Shown here in pieces: positions 6,863 to 14,468 of a DNA stretch of 64,000 nucleotides. The stretch is taken from positions 62,001 to 126,000 of IMG/VR virus record IMGVR_UViG_3300046461_000454. One strand, given 5' to 3'. The DNA comes from a virus. The notes beneath the pieces are model-generated. The model searched no databases. It saw nothing but the letters and a program-made list of their open reading frames with translations, and was not told the origin of the DNA. The translations under genes were made by a program, and so were the position numbers. How positions within the stretch are numbered: position 1 is the stretch's first letter; each line of letters begins with the position of its first letter.

Positions 6863-7734
6863 CCTATCCTAGACCGCAAATCTCATTGTTGGTACCGTTC
6901 CGGGCAAGTGCGTCATCGCCGCACCGGACGCGGCTGTGGAGTTGGCTGCGAACCTACTGGCAGTACGAGTTGCCGGACGCAGAGGTCGTGATCGGCACCT
7001 CTACGAACCCGTCTTTCTCTAAGACTGAAGCTCTCAATGATGCGGCGAAGAAGGCGCACGGCCGCATCTTTGTGCTGCTGGACTCCGATGCCTATCTCAG
7101 GGGCGACACGATTCTTCGGGCTGCACGAGCCATTGAAGAGTCGGCTCGGCGTGGGCAAAACCGCTGGTTCATCCCGTACCGCCGTCTGTATCGGCTCGTG
7201 GAGGCGAGTACTGAGCTCATCCTGAACTCAGACCCGAAGTGGCCGGTCCGGCTGCCCTCACCGCCGGCTGCAGAGGACGTGGAGTCGATGACCACGGCGA
7301 CGTATGGGCACCATTTTGGGGCCATGGTGCAAATCATGCCGCGCGAGGCTTTCGAGAGCGTCGGCGGCATGGATCCGAGGTTCGAGGGTTGGGGCGGGGA
7401 GGATGTGGCCTTTGTGCGGGCTGTCGATACATTGTTCGGCAAGCACAAGACGCTGAACGCTGAGGTCCTTCACCTTTGGCACCCGAGCATTGGGCACAAC
7501 GCTTCCAACAAAATGTGGGAGGGCCAGAACCGCCCTGGCATGAACGGACACCTGGCGAGCCGGTACCATCGGGCGACCGGGGACCCGCAAAGGATGCGCG
7601 CCCTTGTGGAGGAGGCGAGACCGCCAGAGCCGCCGCCAGAGCCGCCGCCAGAGCCGCCGCCTGGAACCCCGCAGACTTGGCTGAAGCGGGTTGCCAGCTG
7701 GTGGCGTGACGCTGTCTGGAAACTTCTGGTGTAG
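6859..7734 (+). CDS. family 2-type (GT-A) glycosyltransferase
   Basis: A 291-aa protein reading as a GT-A fold transferase. The N-terminus is ISLLVPFR; LLDSDAYLRGDTI near residue 73 provides a DxD-type nucleotide-sugar/metal site; and VGGMDPRFEGWGGEDVAFVRA near residue 170 is the GWGGED motif of polypeptide-GalNAc and chondroitin-polymerase-type enzymes. A His-rich segment (LHLWHP) follows. The C-terminus has a proline-rich PPEPPPEPPPEPP linker and a Trp-rich tail that might touch a membrane or virion surface. It acts with the upstream pyruvyl transferase-like gene, which it overlaps by 4 nt. The acceptor is unknown. Confidence 0.82.
   Translation: MTYPRPQISLLVPFRASASSPHRTRLWSWLRTYWQYELPDAEVVIGTSTNPSFSKTEALNDAAKKAHGRIFVLLDSDAYLRGDTILRAARAIEESARRGQNRWFIPYRRLYRLVEASTELILNSDPKWPVRLPSPPAAEDVESMTTATYGHHFGAMVQIMPREAFESVGGMDPRFEGWGGEDVAFVRAVDTLFGKHKTLNAEVLHLWHPSIGHNASNKMWEGQNRPGMNGHLASRYHRATGDPQRMRALVEEARPPEPPPEPPPEPPPGTPQTWLKRVASWWRDAVWKLLV
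7621..7662 (+). repeat. 12-bp tandem repeat coding a PPEP linker
   Basis: About three and a half copies of a 12-bp unit, GAGCCGCCGCCA, encode the repeated PPEP linker near the end of the glycosyltransferase. A slippage-prone tract of this kind may vary in length between relatives. Confidence 0.85.
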
Positions 7735-7741
7735 CGGGGGC

Positions 7742-8044
7742 ATGCCCAAGTCGGCCCTGACCCTAAGTGACCCGGTACAGGCGGATGTTCTCGCCAAATT
7801 CTCTGAGCTTGATGGAGCCCGCTACGAGCTCGGGCTGCGCCTACTCGAACTCGAGCAGGAGCGGGTCCGAGTTCTGGCGGCTGCTCATCAGGTGGACCAG
7901 CAGAAGCAACGCTTGTTCGAGCAGGTGCTGATCGAGCGGGGGCTTCAGCCGGGCACCCCCGTCTCCATCAATGACAAGACAGGTGAGATCAAGCTTTTGG
8001 ACCGGAAGGCAGAAGCCGCCTCGGAGGAGCCCGCGGCTCCCTAG
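7742..8044 (+). CDS. small coiled-coil protein
   Basis: A 100-aa protein with one long predicted coiled coil, about residues 15-65 (FSELDGARYELGLRLLELEQ, then a Gln/Glu-rich heptad region), followed by a short strand pair (GTPVSINDKTGEIKLL) and an acidic Pro/Ala tail. I do not recognise the family; a small bridging or chaperone role in tail assembly is a guess. ATG 7742 follows GGGGG at 7736-7740, only 1 nt away, and an upstream in-frame start at 7691 would overlap the transferase. The start is moderately sure. Confidence 0.6.
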   Translation: MPKSALTLSDPVQADVLAKFSELDGARYELGLRLLELEQERVRVLAAAHQVDQQKQRLFEQVLIERGLQPGTPVSINDKTGEIKLLDRKAEAASEEPAAP

Positions 8045-8081
8045 TCTTTTCTCTTGTGCCCTCTCTCTAGAGGGGTAGCCC

Positions 8082-9443
8082 GTGCCGTATGCATCAAATC
8101 GCGATTGGAACACGACCGAGCTGGAGTACACCAAGACTCCTTGGCCGCTGCCTCCGCTCAACTTGTTTCTGACCAGCGGGTATCGCCCCGGGGTGTTCGA
8201 TCTCAGATGGGACTCCCCGGCGACGCTCCCCTTGAACAGCCTGTATCAGCTGCTCGGGGTCAATCTGTACCGTTCGTTTGATTCTGAGTACGGCCCCTTC
8301 GAGCGCATCTCCGAGTTGCTCATCTGCGCTAACTATTGGCGCGACCAGACCGACAATGAGCTCATCGTAGACGAGGACGTTACGGGGCGTTTCGTTCTCA
8401 AAGGCGAAGAAGAATCGGCGGCTGGGCCAGCCGCGCCACGTTGGGTTTTCAAGACGTTGCATAGCCCGATCGTACGGGAGGGTTCGCAGGCCATTACCGC
8501 GGATCTGCCAGATGACGTATGGGTCAAGATCGACGGGGTCACCGTCCGGCCATTGAAGGTGCACGGGTTCTCTGGTGAAGTTGAGATTGACCCGTACATC
8601 TACGCGGACGTGACGCGGCAACAGTGGGACCCGTCCTTGGTCCCCGGCCCGAACAGCATCGTCACCTGTACGTATCGACGTAATCGCGAGCTCCTGCGCA
8701 CGGACCTCGCGCAACGGGTCTTCTATCGAGTCACGAGCGTCGGGGTCCGCGTGGGCTGTGACTTGAGCCAAGTGCAATGTGAGAACTTGATCGAGACTCC
8801 GATCGAGTTTGCAACGGCTACGAACTCGATGGAGATCGAGAAGCTCGATTACATCTGGCGTGAGTCGGTGCGTCGCAACCGGTTCATCCTAGAGCAGGGC
8901 GGCGAGCGCGTGAAGATTTTCCTTCGCAAACACGTCGGGGTGCCTTGCTCGTGCGTGCCGGATGACTACCACAAGCAGCCGATCAACGACTGTCCCAAGT
9001 GCTATGGGACGGGTTTTCTTGGCGGGTACGAGGGGCCTTATGATGCCCTGATCGCACCCGACGATGCGGACCGCCGCATCACTCAGAAGGAGACCGGACG
9101 CTCGGTCGAGCACACGTATGAGGTGTGGACTGGCCCGGCTCCTATTCTGTCTCAGCGGGATTTCGTGGTGAAGCTCAACGGCGAGCGGTATTCGATCGGT
9201 GCGGTTCGCTTTCCTTCGAATCGCGGCATGGTGCTTCAGCAGCACTTCAACATCGGCCATTTAGATGAGCAGGATATCCGCTATCGCGTGCCGGTGGGCA
9301 ATCCGGTGAAGTTCGCGGCTGTGCAGTTTGCACCGTCGGGACCCGAGCGCGAGGCCGACACCAGCATCACGGAGAAGCCCAATATCCCGGATGAGCGGGA
9401 GCTTAGAGGCCGGACTAAGGTCTGGGAGAACATCGAGTACTAA
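8082..9443 (+). CDS. neck/virion structural protein with FnIII-like domain and zinc motif
   Basis: A 453-aa protein. Residues 35-85 (FDLRWDSPATLP ... NLYRSFDSEYGPFERI) resemble a fibronectin type III domain. Residues 110-200 contain strand-rich 'VDGVTVRPLKV..GEVEI' modules. Residues 285-310 hold C.C plus CPKCYGTGF, a DnaJ-like CxxCxGTG zinc-binding motif. The C-terminal 130 residues carry strand-rich EVWTGPAPI and GERYSIGAVRF. The start is GTG 8082 with AGAGGGG just upstream; its final base is the first base of the next ATG. Placement among neck genes suggests a connector or tail-completion role, not proven. Confidence 0.68.
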   Translation: MPYASNRDWNTTELEYTKTPWPLPPLNLFLTSGYRPGVFDLRWDSPATLPLNSLYQLLGVNLYRSFDSEYGPFERISELLICANYWRDQTDNELIVDEDVTGRFVLKGEEESAAGPAAPRWVFKTLHSPIVREGSQAITADLPDDVWVKIDGVTVRPLKVHGFSGEVEIDPYIYADVTRQQWDPSLVPGPNSIVTCTYRRNRELLRTDLAQRVFYRVTSVGVRVGCDLSQVQCENLIETPIEFATATNSMEIEKLDYIWRESVRRNRFILEQGGERVKIFLRKHVGVPCSCVPDDYHKQPINDCPKCYGTGFLGGYEGPYDALIAPDDADRRITQKETGRSVEHTYEVWTGPAPILSQRDFVVKLNGERYSIGAVRFPSNRGMVLQQHFNIGHLDEQDIRYRVPVGNPVKFAAVQFAPSGPEREADTSITEKPNIPDERELRGRTKVWENIEY

Positions 9444-9979
9444 TGGCGTTCATCGCAGCACGCGTGATGATGAATCCTCTGTTCGGAGGCGGGCTCTCAT
9501 CCGTCGGCGACATGGAGCCAGCCCTGCGGAAGGCTCGCACGGAGCTCATGACCCGTATCAGGAAAAAGCTCGCGCAGACCACGTACTCGGCTAGAGCCAA
9601 GAAGTCCCTGGCCAAATCCATTAAGGTTGAGATGCGACCCGCCTCTCTGGTGGTGACAACCGACCATCCGGGGTTTGAGGCCCTCGTGCTGGGCCAGAAG
9701 CGCCGGCAGATGACTTGGCTCAAGAAGGCCAAGCGCCCAATTCCGATCATCACAGAGACCGGCAAGCTGATCTTCCGGAGCGCTCATGCTCGGTCTTTGA
9801 CTTGGTCACAGGGGCCGATGACAGGTCCAAACGTTGGGCGAAAACGGGGCTGGTTGCACCCAGGACGGCAGCCCTCGGACTTTTTACAACGCGCTAAGCA
9901 GGAAGCTCGGGCGTTTCTTCGCGACAAGTTCAAACAGGAAGTCGCGAAGCAACTGCGCAAAGCCGCGAAGAAGAAGTGA
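9443..9979 (+). CDS. tail-completion/neck-type protein
   Basis: A 178-aa basic protein. A helical N-terminal part (ALRKARTELMTRIRKKL) is followed by strands SLVVTTDHPGFEALVLG, a KRRQMTWLKKAKRPIP segment and a C-terminal long helix after GWLHPGRQPSDFLQ. A fold with this HPG...F...A...R helix is seen in HK97 gp10-type tail-completion proteins, so that role is suggested by pattern and by position before the sheath. It overlaps the previous stop by 1 nt (TAATG), implying coupled translation. Confidence in the family is modest. Confidence 0.62.
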   Translation: MAFIAARVMMNPLFGGGLSSVGDMEPALRKARTELMTRIRKKLAQTTYSARAKKSLAKSIKVEMRPASLVVTTDHPGFEALVLGQKRRQMTWLKKAKRPIPIITETGKLIFRSAHARSLTWSQGPMTGPNVGRKRGWLHPGRQPSDFLQRAKQEARAFLRDKFKQEVAKQLRKAAKKK

Positions 9980-9980
9980 T

Positions 9981-10622
9981 ATGCGCCGCCTATGTAAATG
10001 GCTGAGGAATCGATGGATGAAAAAGATGAGAGGCGACGTGCGCGTGATTGGGATGGTTGCCGGCAATCACGTGATCGAAGACATCGGCAGGGACGTAGCG
10101 TTTCGGACGTTGGTGGTCATCCCGGAGGATCAGGCCTTGATATCTAAAGATCTCTGGCGCGCGATCTCGCAAGGCTTCCTATGCCAGGTCCCATCGGCAC
10201 CATACCCGAGCGGGACGGCGGGCGCGCCGCAAGACCCGGATAAGGCTCGCCTGGAGAAGTACACGGCGCAGCTGGAAGCCCTCGCCGCACGTCTACAGAC
10301 CGAGAATGAGGCGTTGAAGCGGCAGCTCGACGGTAGCGCGCACGCCCATTCCGCCAAACTCGACGAGATCTTGAAGGCAATCCAGTCAGGCGTGGCGGCA
10401 GCGCCAGCTGTTGGAGTAGCTCCACCTGTGGCAGGTGCCCCAGCAGCGAAGCCCGTGGAAGAGGTTGTAGACGGCTCCGCTCCGACGTTTCTCCCTGCAG
10501 AGATTCGGTCCAAGGACCTTGACGCTCGCATCAATATTCAGGGTGAGGAGTCCACATCGGACGCGGTCACCGAGGCCGCCGATCTTTTGCGCCAGCTGCG
10601 CAAGAAAGAACGGAGCCCTTGA
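9981..10622 (+). CDS. structural-region protein with coiled coil and Ala/Pro linker
   Basis: A 213-aa protein of unknown function. Residues 1-70 form a small basic domain (GDVRVIGMVAGNHVIEDIG, DVAFRTLVVIPEDQ) that looks like a short beta-barrel. Residues 88-135 are a coiled coil (LEKYTAQLEALAARLQTENE). Residues 140-165 are an Ala/Pro/Val linker. The C-terminus is charged and helical (DAVTEAADLLRQLRKKE). ATG 9981 directly follows the previous stop; a longer in-frame reading from 9834 is rejected because it would overlap the upstream gene. Confidence 0.62.
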   Translation: MRRLCKWLRNRWMKKMRGDVRVIGMVAGNHVIEDIGRDVAFRTLVVIPEDQALISKDLWRAISQGFLCQVPSAPYPSGTAGAPQDPDKARLEKYTAQLEALAARLQTENEALKRQLDGSAHAHSAKLDEILKAIQSGVAAAPAVGVAPPVAGAPAAKPVEEVVDGSAPTFLPAEIRSKDLDARINIQGEESTSDAVTEAADLLRQLRKKERSP

Positions 10623-10673
10623 TTAAACCTTTCTTGCAAAACCCCTGAATAGAGGAAGAGGAACAATCCATCC

Positions 10674-10979
10674 ATGCATCCACGTCAAGCCAGTGTATCA
10701 GCGGAGGCCAGAGCTCTGGCCGCCAGAGTCTCTCGTAGAGCCGGAATCGACTCCGTTCAGCCAAGTGGTGCGGCACTTCTTTGGAAGTACCAGGACGCAG
10801 ACGGCAATGTTTTCTATCTAGAGACCAAGAGGACAACCGTTAAGTCGCCGTTCTCTGGGAAGTCTTTTTCCGCGCGACCTGAGCGCTTTACGCCAGCTCA
10901 AGTTGGCAAGGAGATGAAGGAGGAGCGCAAGGAAAAGAATGCTCGCGGGCCGGGGTGGGCTGATGACGATGCCTGGTGA
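10674..10979 (+). CDS. small unknown protein
   Basis: A 101-aa protein not recognised. Residues 30-70 hold a two- or three-strand segment (ALLWKYQDADGNVFYLETKR ... SPFSGKSFSARP), then a basic helix (VGKEMKEERKEKNARG). The AGGAAGAGGAA at 10654-10664 is a good ribosome binding site. The gene overlaps the Dps-like gene at GTGA if that gene starts with GTG 10976. It could be a partner of the Dps-like protein, but only position suggests so. Confidence 0.6.
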   Translation: MHPRQASVSAEARALAARVSRRAGIDSVQPSGAALLWKYQDADGNVFYLETKRTTVKSPFSGKSFSARPERFTPAQVGKEMKEERKEKNARGPGWADDDAW

Positions 10980-11617
10980 CCCCCATGGGACAAGACTCCA
11001 TACATGCTCTCTGGGTTGATCCGCTGGCTTTTGAGCCGTCCGACAACGGCGCGCCCTATTTGCCGGAATCCAAGCCCAAGATCGCGTCGATGGGTGACGG
11101 CGTTCTAGAGACCCTTTTGCTAGGCATGCCAGAAGGAACTCTGGCCTCGGAGCTCGGCGTCTTGGTCGCGGTGTTGAGAGCCGCCGCGTTGGTTCACCAA
11201 AGTCACCACTGGCAAACCTATGGGACGGCTCAGTACGGCGACCATCTCTTGTTCGAGCGGCTCTACAACGAATCGGTAGGCTTCATCGATCAAATCGCTG
11301 AGAGGGCGGTCGGTACGGGGGGCGATGCCGCGGTGTGCCCCAAGCTTCAGGCCGATATGATCCCCGTTTTGGTGCGGCACTGGTGCCGGTCGCCTGCGCC
11401 CCCGACTCCCTTAGAGATGGTTGGACAGAGTCTTGAGGTGGAGCGATGCGTGGTCGATTGCCTGGAGACGGCAAGGAGCCGGCTAGAGGATAGGGGCGCT
11501 CTGAGCTCAGGAACGGACAACCTGCTGCAAGGTGTAGCAGATAAGCATGAAGAGTTCGTCTACCTGCTGCAGCAGCGTAGGGGAGGCCCGGAAACCTACA
11601 GTTACGACAGTCGTTAG
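10976..11617 (+). CDS. Dps/ferritin-like protein
   Basis: A 213-aa helical protein whose centre reads HQSHHWQTYGTAQYGDHLLFERLYN...FIDQIAERAVG, at about residues 74-115. Dps and related ferritin-like proteins have the same order: His-x-x-His-Trp on helix A, then Y..H..FE.LY and D.IAER on helix B, where His, Asp and Glu form the inter-subunit iron site. Residues 117-200 would supply the remaining helices (LEMVGQSLEVERCVVDCLETA). The family oxidises and stores iron, and Dps binds or protects DNA. N-terminal and C-terminal extensions are present. The start may be GTG 10976 (overlapping the upstream TGA) or ATG 10985. Why a tail cluster holds it is unknown. Confidence 0.72.
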   Translation: MTPMGQDSIHALWVDPLAFEPSDNGAPYLPESKPKIASMGDGVLETLLLGMPEGTLASELGVLVAVLRAAALVHQSHHWQTYGTAQYGDHLLFERLYNESVGFIDQIAERAVGTGGDAAVCPKLQADMIPVLVRHWCRSPAPPTPLEMVGQSLEVERCVVDCLETARSRLEDRGALSSGTDNLLQGVADKHEEFVYLLQQRRGGPETYSYDSR

Positions 11618-11655
11618 ACCGTGCCCAATAATCGGGCCTATGGATGGAGATTGAG

Positions 11656-12666
11656 ATGTCAAAATACAAGCCCGCGTGTGGGCTCGACTTAGGCACTATG
11701 AATATCGTCTCAGCCCGCCAGTTGGCGGACGGGGACAGCCTGGAGTTGAGACGAATTCGTGACGCCTTCCTCGACTTGGATCTAGAGGCGAAGAAGACGC
11801 TTCGCCTGTCCAAGGTCGATTACGTAGAGCGCCAAGGCACCCTGGTCGTACTTGGCGACTCCGCGTTGACCATGGCTAACCTGTTCAATCGCGAGGTACG
11901 GCGCCCGCTCAGCAGGGGTGTGATCGCGGCGGGAGAGTTGGACGCCCAGCAGATCCTCAGCCTGTTGATCTCAAACGTCATCGGTGAGCCCATCGTGAAG
12001 GGCGAGCACTGTTACTACAGTGTGCCGGCGTCTCCTGTGGATGATACCGCCCAGGACATCATTTACCACCAAGAGGTCTTTCGGAAGATCCTCGGGGAGC
12101 TCGGGTACACGCCGCACCCCATGAACGAGGCCATGGCGATCATCTACTCGCAATGCGCCGCGGAGAACTTCTCTGGCCTGTCCGTGAGCTTTGGCTCTGG
12201 TATGGGCAACATCGCGCTGGCATACCAGACGATCAAGGGCATGGATTTCTCCGTTGCTCGCGGGGGTGACTGGGTCGACTCGCACGCTGCAAAGGCGGTG
12301 GGCAACACGGCGGCTCGTATGTGCGCGATCAAGGAAAAGGGCGTTGAGCTCGTAAAGCCGCAATCCCGCGAGGAAGAAGCGGTCGCGCTCTACATTCGGT
12401 CGCTCATCAAGTACGTGCTCGAGAACATCGCCGTCCAGTTCCGGAAGAATCAGGCGGGGATCAATCTGCCCGAGCCGATCCCTTTCATTGTGAGCGGGGG
12501 CACGACGCGCGCCGGGGGCTTCATGGAAGTCTTCATGGACGAATTCGAGGCGATCAAGAAGCGGGGCTTTCCGATTCAGATCAGCGAGGTCCGCCCGGCC
12601 AAGGATCCGATGACCGCTGTTGCTGAAGGTCTCCTTGTGCTGGCGACCGAGGAGCACTCTGGGTAG
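11656..12666 (+). CDS. actin/Hsp70-fold ATPase (ParM/MreB-like)
   Basis: A 336-aa protein with the three ATP-binding signatures of the actin/Hsp70 superfamily: phosphate-1 loop GLDLGTMN at residues 9-16, phosphate-2 loop SFGSGMGN near 178, and adenosine motif IVSGGTTRAGGF near 280. The connecting segment around PMNEAMAIIYS also fits. Bacterial and plasmid members form filaments that position DNA or shape the cell; some phages encode such proteins. Length matches MreB/ParM (about 320-350 aa). ATG 11656 has GGAG 6 nt upstream and is preferred over ATG 11644. It sits between the Dps-like gene and a tail gene. Filament formation is inference. Confidence 0.82.
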   Translation: MSKYKPACGLDLGTMNIVSARQLADGDSLELRRIRDAFLDLDLEAKKTLRLSKVDYVERQGTLVVLGDSALTMANLFNREVRRPLSRGVIAAGELDAQQILSLLISNVIGEPIVKGEHCYYSVPASPVDDTAQDIIYHQEVFRKILGELGYTPHPMNEAMAIIYSQCAAENFSGLSVSFGSGMGNIALAYQTIKGMDFSVARGGDWVDSHAAKAVGNTAARMCAIKEKGVELVKPQSREEEAVALYIRSLIKYVLENIAVQFRKNQAGINLPEPIPFIVSGGTTRAGGFMEVFMDEFEAIKKRGFPIQISEVRPAKDPMTAVAEGLLVLATEEHSG

Positions 12667-12699
12667 GGGGCTGCCATCTACTACAACCTCCTCAACGCG

Positions 12700-13857
12700 A
12701 TGAAGCGGCGGCTCATTCTTGAGCTGAAGGATTCGTTTGCCCAGCATCCGGTCTACAACAAGATCGTTTCGAGCATAGAGAACAAGTACGCTTTCAGCGA
12801 AAGACCGCAGTTCGGCATAGTGGTCAAAGGGGCCTCTGCCAACAAGGTCTCGCTCGCAGCGGATCAGTTCATCGGGACCTTGAACAGCTACGTGATGCTT
12901 GCCTATGTGGGAGCGCCGAGCTTTCCGATTGAGTGGGTTGTCGAGGATGCCGCCCATCTAGATGCGTACGGGGGGCGAATGCCTTTGCCTCCAGGCATCT
13001 ACTACATCGAGATCCTCCAAGCCCCGGAGGATGCGCAGTCTGTCGGCAAGTTCATGGTTGACCCGCTGCTCACCGTGAACGATGAGCCGGTCATCCGATT
13101 TTTGTCTGGTATCGAAACGGTGGGCCAGCTGCAACAGTTGCCGCTGCAGGGCACGCTACGCCTGTGGCAGAATCGCAACTATCGACTGGTAGAGAACAAG
13201 CACTACACGGTGGATTACGCGACGGGGGGCCTCGTATTCCTTGATCGGTTCCCTCCCGGTGCCGTGATCACGGCTGACTACCGATACCCCGTCCAGTCTA
13301 TCGGGCCGGTTCCCTATCAATGGAACCACTCCGACTTTCGGACGCTGCCGGGGGCGGTCCTGGCGTTCGGTAAGAGGGGGAAGACTGGCGACAAGGTCGC
13401 CGTGGTTGTCTATGACGACCGGACCCCGACCGCCAATGCCTACGGCGGCAGATTCGATCTGACGTTTGAGATGGATGTGATCGCCCGCGACCCCCATCAA
13501 ATGGAGGAGATCGCGGACCTCACGATGATGTATTTGCTCTACCAAAAAAGACCAATCCTGTCCGCAGAGGGGATCGAAGTGGTGGATGTGTCGATCGGCG
13601 GTGAAGCTGAAGAAGTGGCGGATGAGACCGGGGATGAGTTTTTCTACACGGCCTCCCTGAGTCTTCAGCTCCAGACCCCTTGGGAGGTTCACGAGCCGCT
13701 GCCTCTGACAATTACCGTTGTCACCTCTGAGTCGAATCGAGCTGTCCCGGGTGTGGAGAGCCGTACCACGATTATCGGGGACGTACACAACAGCCTGGTG
13801 TTCTCGACTATGCCGGCGATCATCGGCCGTAACCACGATTTCGAACGTATTAAATAG
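12700..13857 (+). CDS. virion neck/tail protein, unknown family
   Basis: A 385-aa strand-rich protein typical of phage neck or tail-terminator positions. Around residues 150-205 a module reads 'YRLVENKHYTVDYATGGLVF..PPGAVITADYRYP', a small sandwich also echoed in the sheath. Residues 235-330 (GKTGDKVAVVVYDDRT ... MYLLYQKRPIL ... EFFYTASLSLQLQTPWE) resemble tail-terminator-type proteins that cap the tail, by layout only. The first ATG is 12700, but it lacks a ribosome binding site. TAGGGGG at 12664-12670 is correctly spaced for an in-frame ATC at 12676 (would give IYYNLLNAM...), so the true start may be that rare codon. Confidence 0.7.
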   Translation: MKRRLILELKDSFAQHPVYNKIVSSIENKYAFSERPQFGIVVKGASANKVSLAADQFIGTLNSYVMLAYVGAPSFPIEWVVEDAAHLDAYGGRMPLPPGIYYIEILQAPEDAQSVGKFMVDPLLTVNDEPVIRFLSGIETVGQLQQLPLQGTLRLWQNRNYRLVENKHYTVDYATGGLVFLDRFPPGAVITADYRYPVQSIGPVPYQWNHSDFRTLPGAVLAFGKRGKTGDKVAVVVYDDRTPTANAYGGRFDLTFEMDVIARDPHQMEEIADLTMMYLLYQKRPILSAEGIEVVDVSIGGEAEEVADETGDEFFYTASLSLQLQTPWEVHEPLPLTITVVTSESNRAVPGVESRTTIIGDVHNSLVFSTMPAIIGRNHDFERIK

Positions 13858-13865
13858 GATGGACA

Positions 13866-14288
13866 ATGCCGCGGTATGCTTTTGAGTGCTCTGCCTGTGT
13901 GTTGCGCTTTGAGAGAAACCTCCGGGTGGAGAACTACGTCTCTTATCCTTGCCCCAACTGCCGGGCTTCGGCTCCGCTCGTGCCCAGCGGGTTCGATTTC
14001 GCGTTTGCTCAGGGCTCGGGGGCGCCGGCTAACTCCGGGGTGCACGACCACGATTACCCGTCGGCAGACAAGGCCATTGGCCGAAACGCCAGCGAACGGT
14101 GGGAGCACATTCAGGCCCGTGAGACTGTGAAAAAGCAGGCACGGGCACAAGGAGAGACCCACGCTCTGATTCGACGTACAGGCCAGGACTACGTCGATTA
14201 TGAACCTATGTCAGATCAAGGTAGAGCAGCTCGCAAAGTGCTGGCCCGTGAAGCCTTCAAGAGGATACGGGGAGAGCGGCGCAGCTGA
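13866..14288 (+). CDS. FmdB-type zinc ribbon protein
   Basis: A 140-aa protein opening with MPRYAFECSAC, then CPNC about 25 residues later: the CxxC...CxxC ribbon of the FmdB family, predicted to bind one zinc ion. The rest is a Gly/Asp/His-rich linker (HDHDYPSADK) and a long basic helix. Small FmdB-like proteins are often of unknown function, sometimes regulatory. It lies directly before the 180-nt control region of the sheath gene, so a role as transcription factor for late genes is possible but only inferred. AGGATGG lies just upstream of the ATG. Confidence 0.78.
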   Translation: MPRYAFECSACVLRFERNLRVENYVSYPCPNCRASAPLVPSGFDFAFAQGSGAPANSGVHDHDYPSADKAIGRNASERWEHIQARETVKKQARAQGETHALIRRTGQDYVDYEPMSDQGRAARKVLAREAFKRIRGERRS

Positions 14289-14468
14289 CCCACCCAGTGG
14301 GGTAATAGTTCTTTTGTTGTCTAGTCCTATCAGATTGCTCCCATCGCGTGGAGATGTAGTTGATCCCTAGGGATCTATGAAGATCAGCACCCAAAGAGCT
14401 ACTGCTTTTGTGCCTCGTCGCACACCCAGATCTAGATGTGACGTCCTTCACTAGGAGATAAACCGCCA
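14289..14468 (+). promoter_or_regulatory. leader/control region of the sheath gene
   Basis: A 180-nt gap before the sheath gene, the longest in the window. It holds a perfect 14-bp palindrome, GATCCCTAGGGATC, at 14362-14375, an ACCCAGAT...TAGA...ACGTCC element at 14424-14446 (a close match lies in the other long gap at 26361), and AGGAGA at 14453-14458 before the ATG. I could not identify convincing -35/-10 boxes. Promoter function is inferred. Confidence 0.5.

Noticed and set aside
11971-12957. Minus-strand ORF (328 aa) over the actin-like gene
   Set aside because: Opposite strand of a gene with three ATP-binding motifs; Arg/Asp/His-rich shadow composition without domain features.
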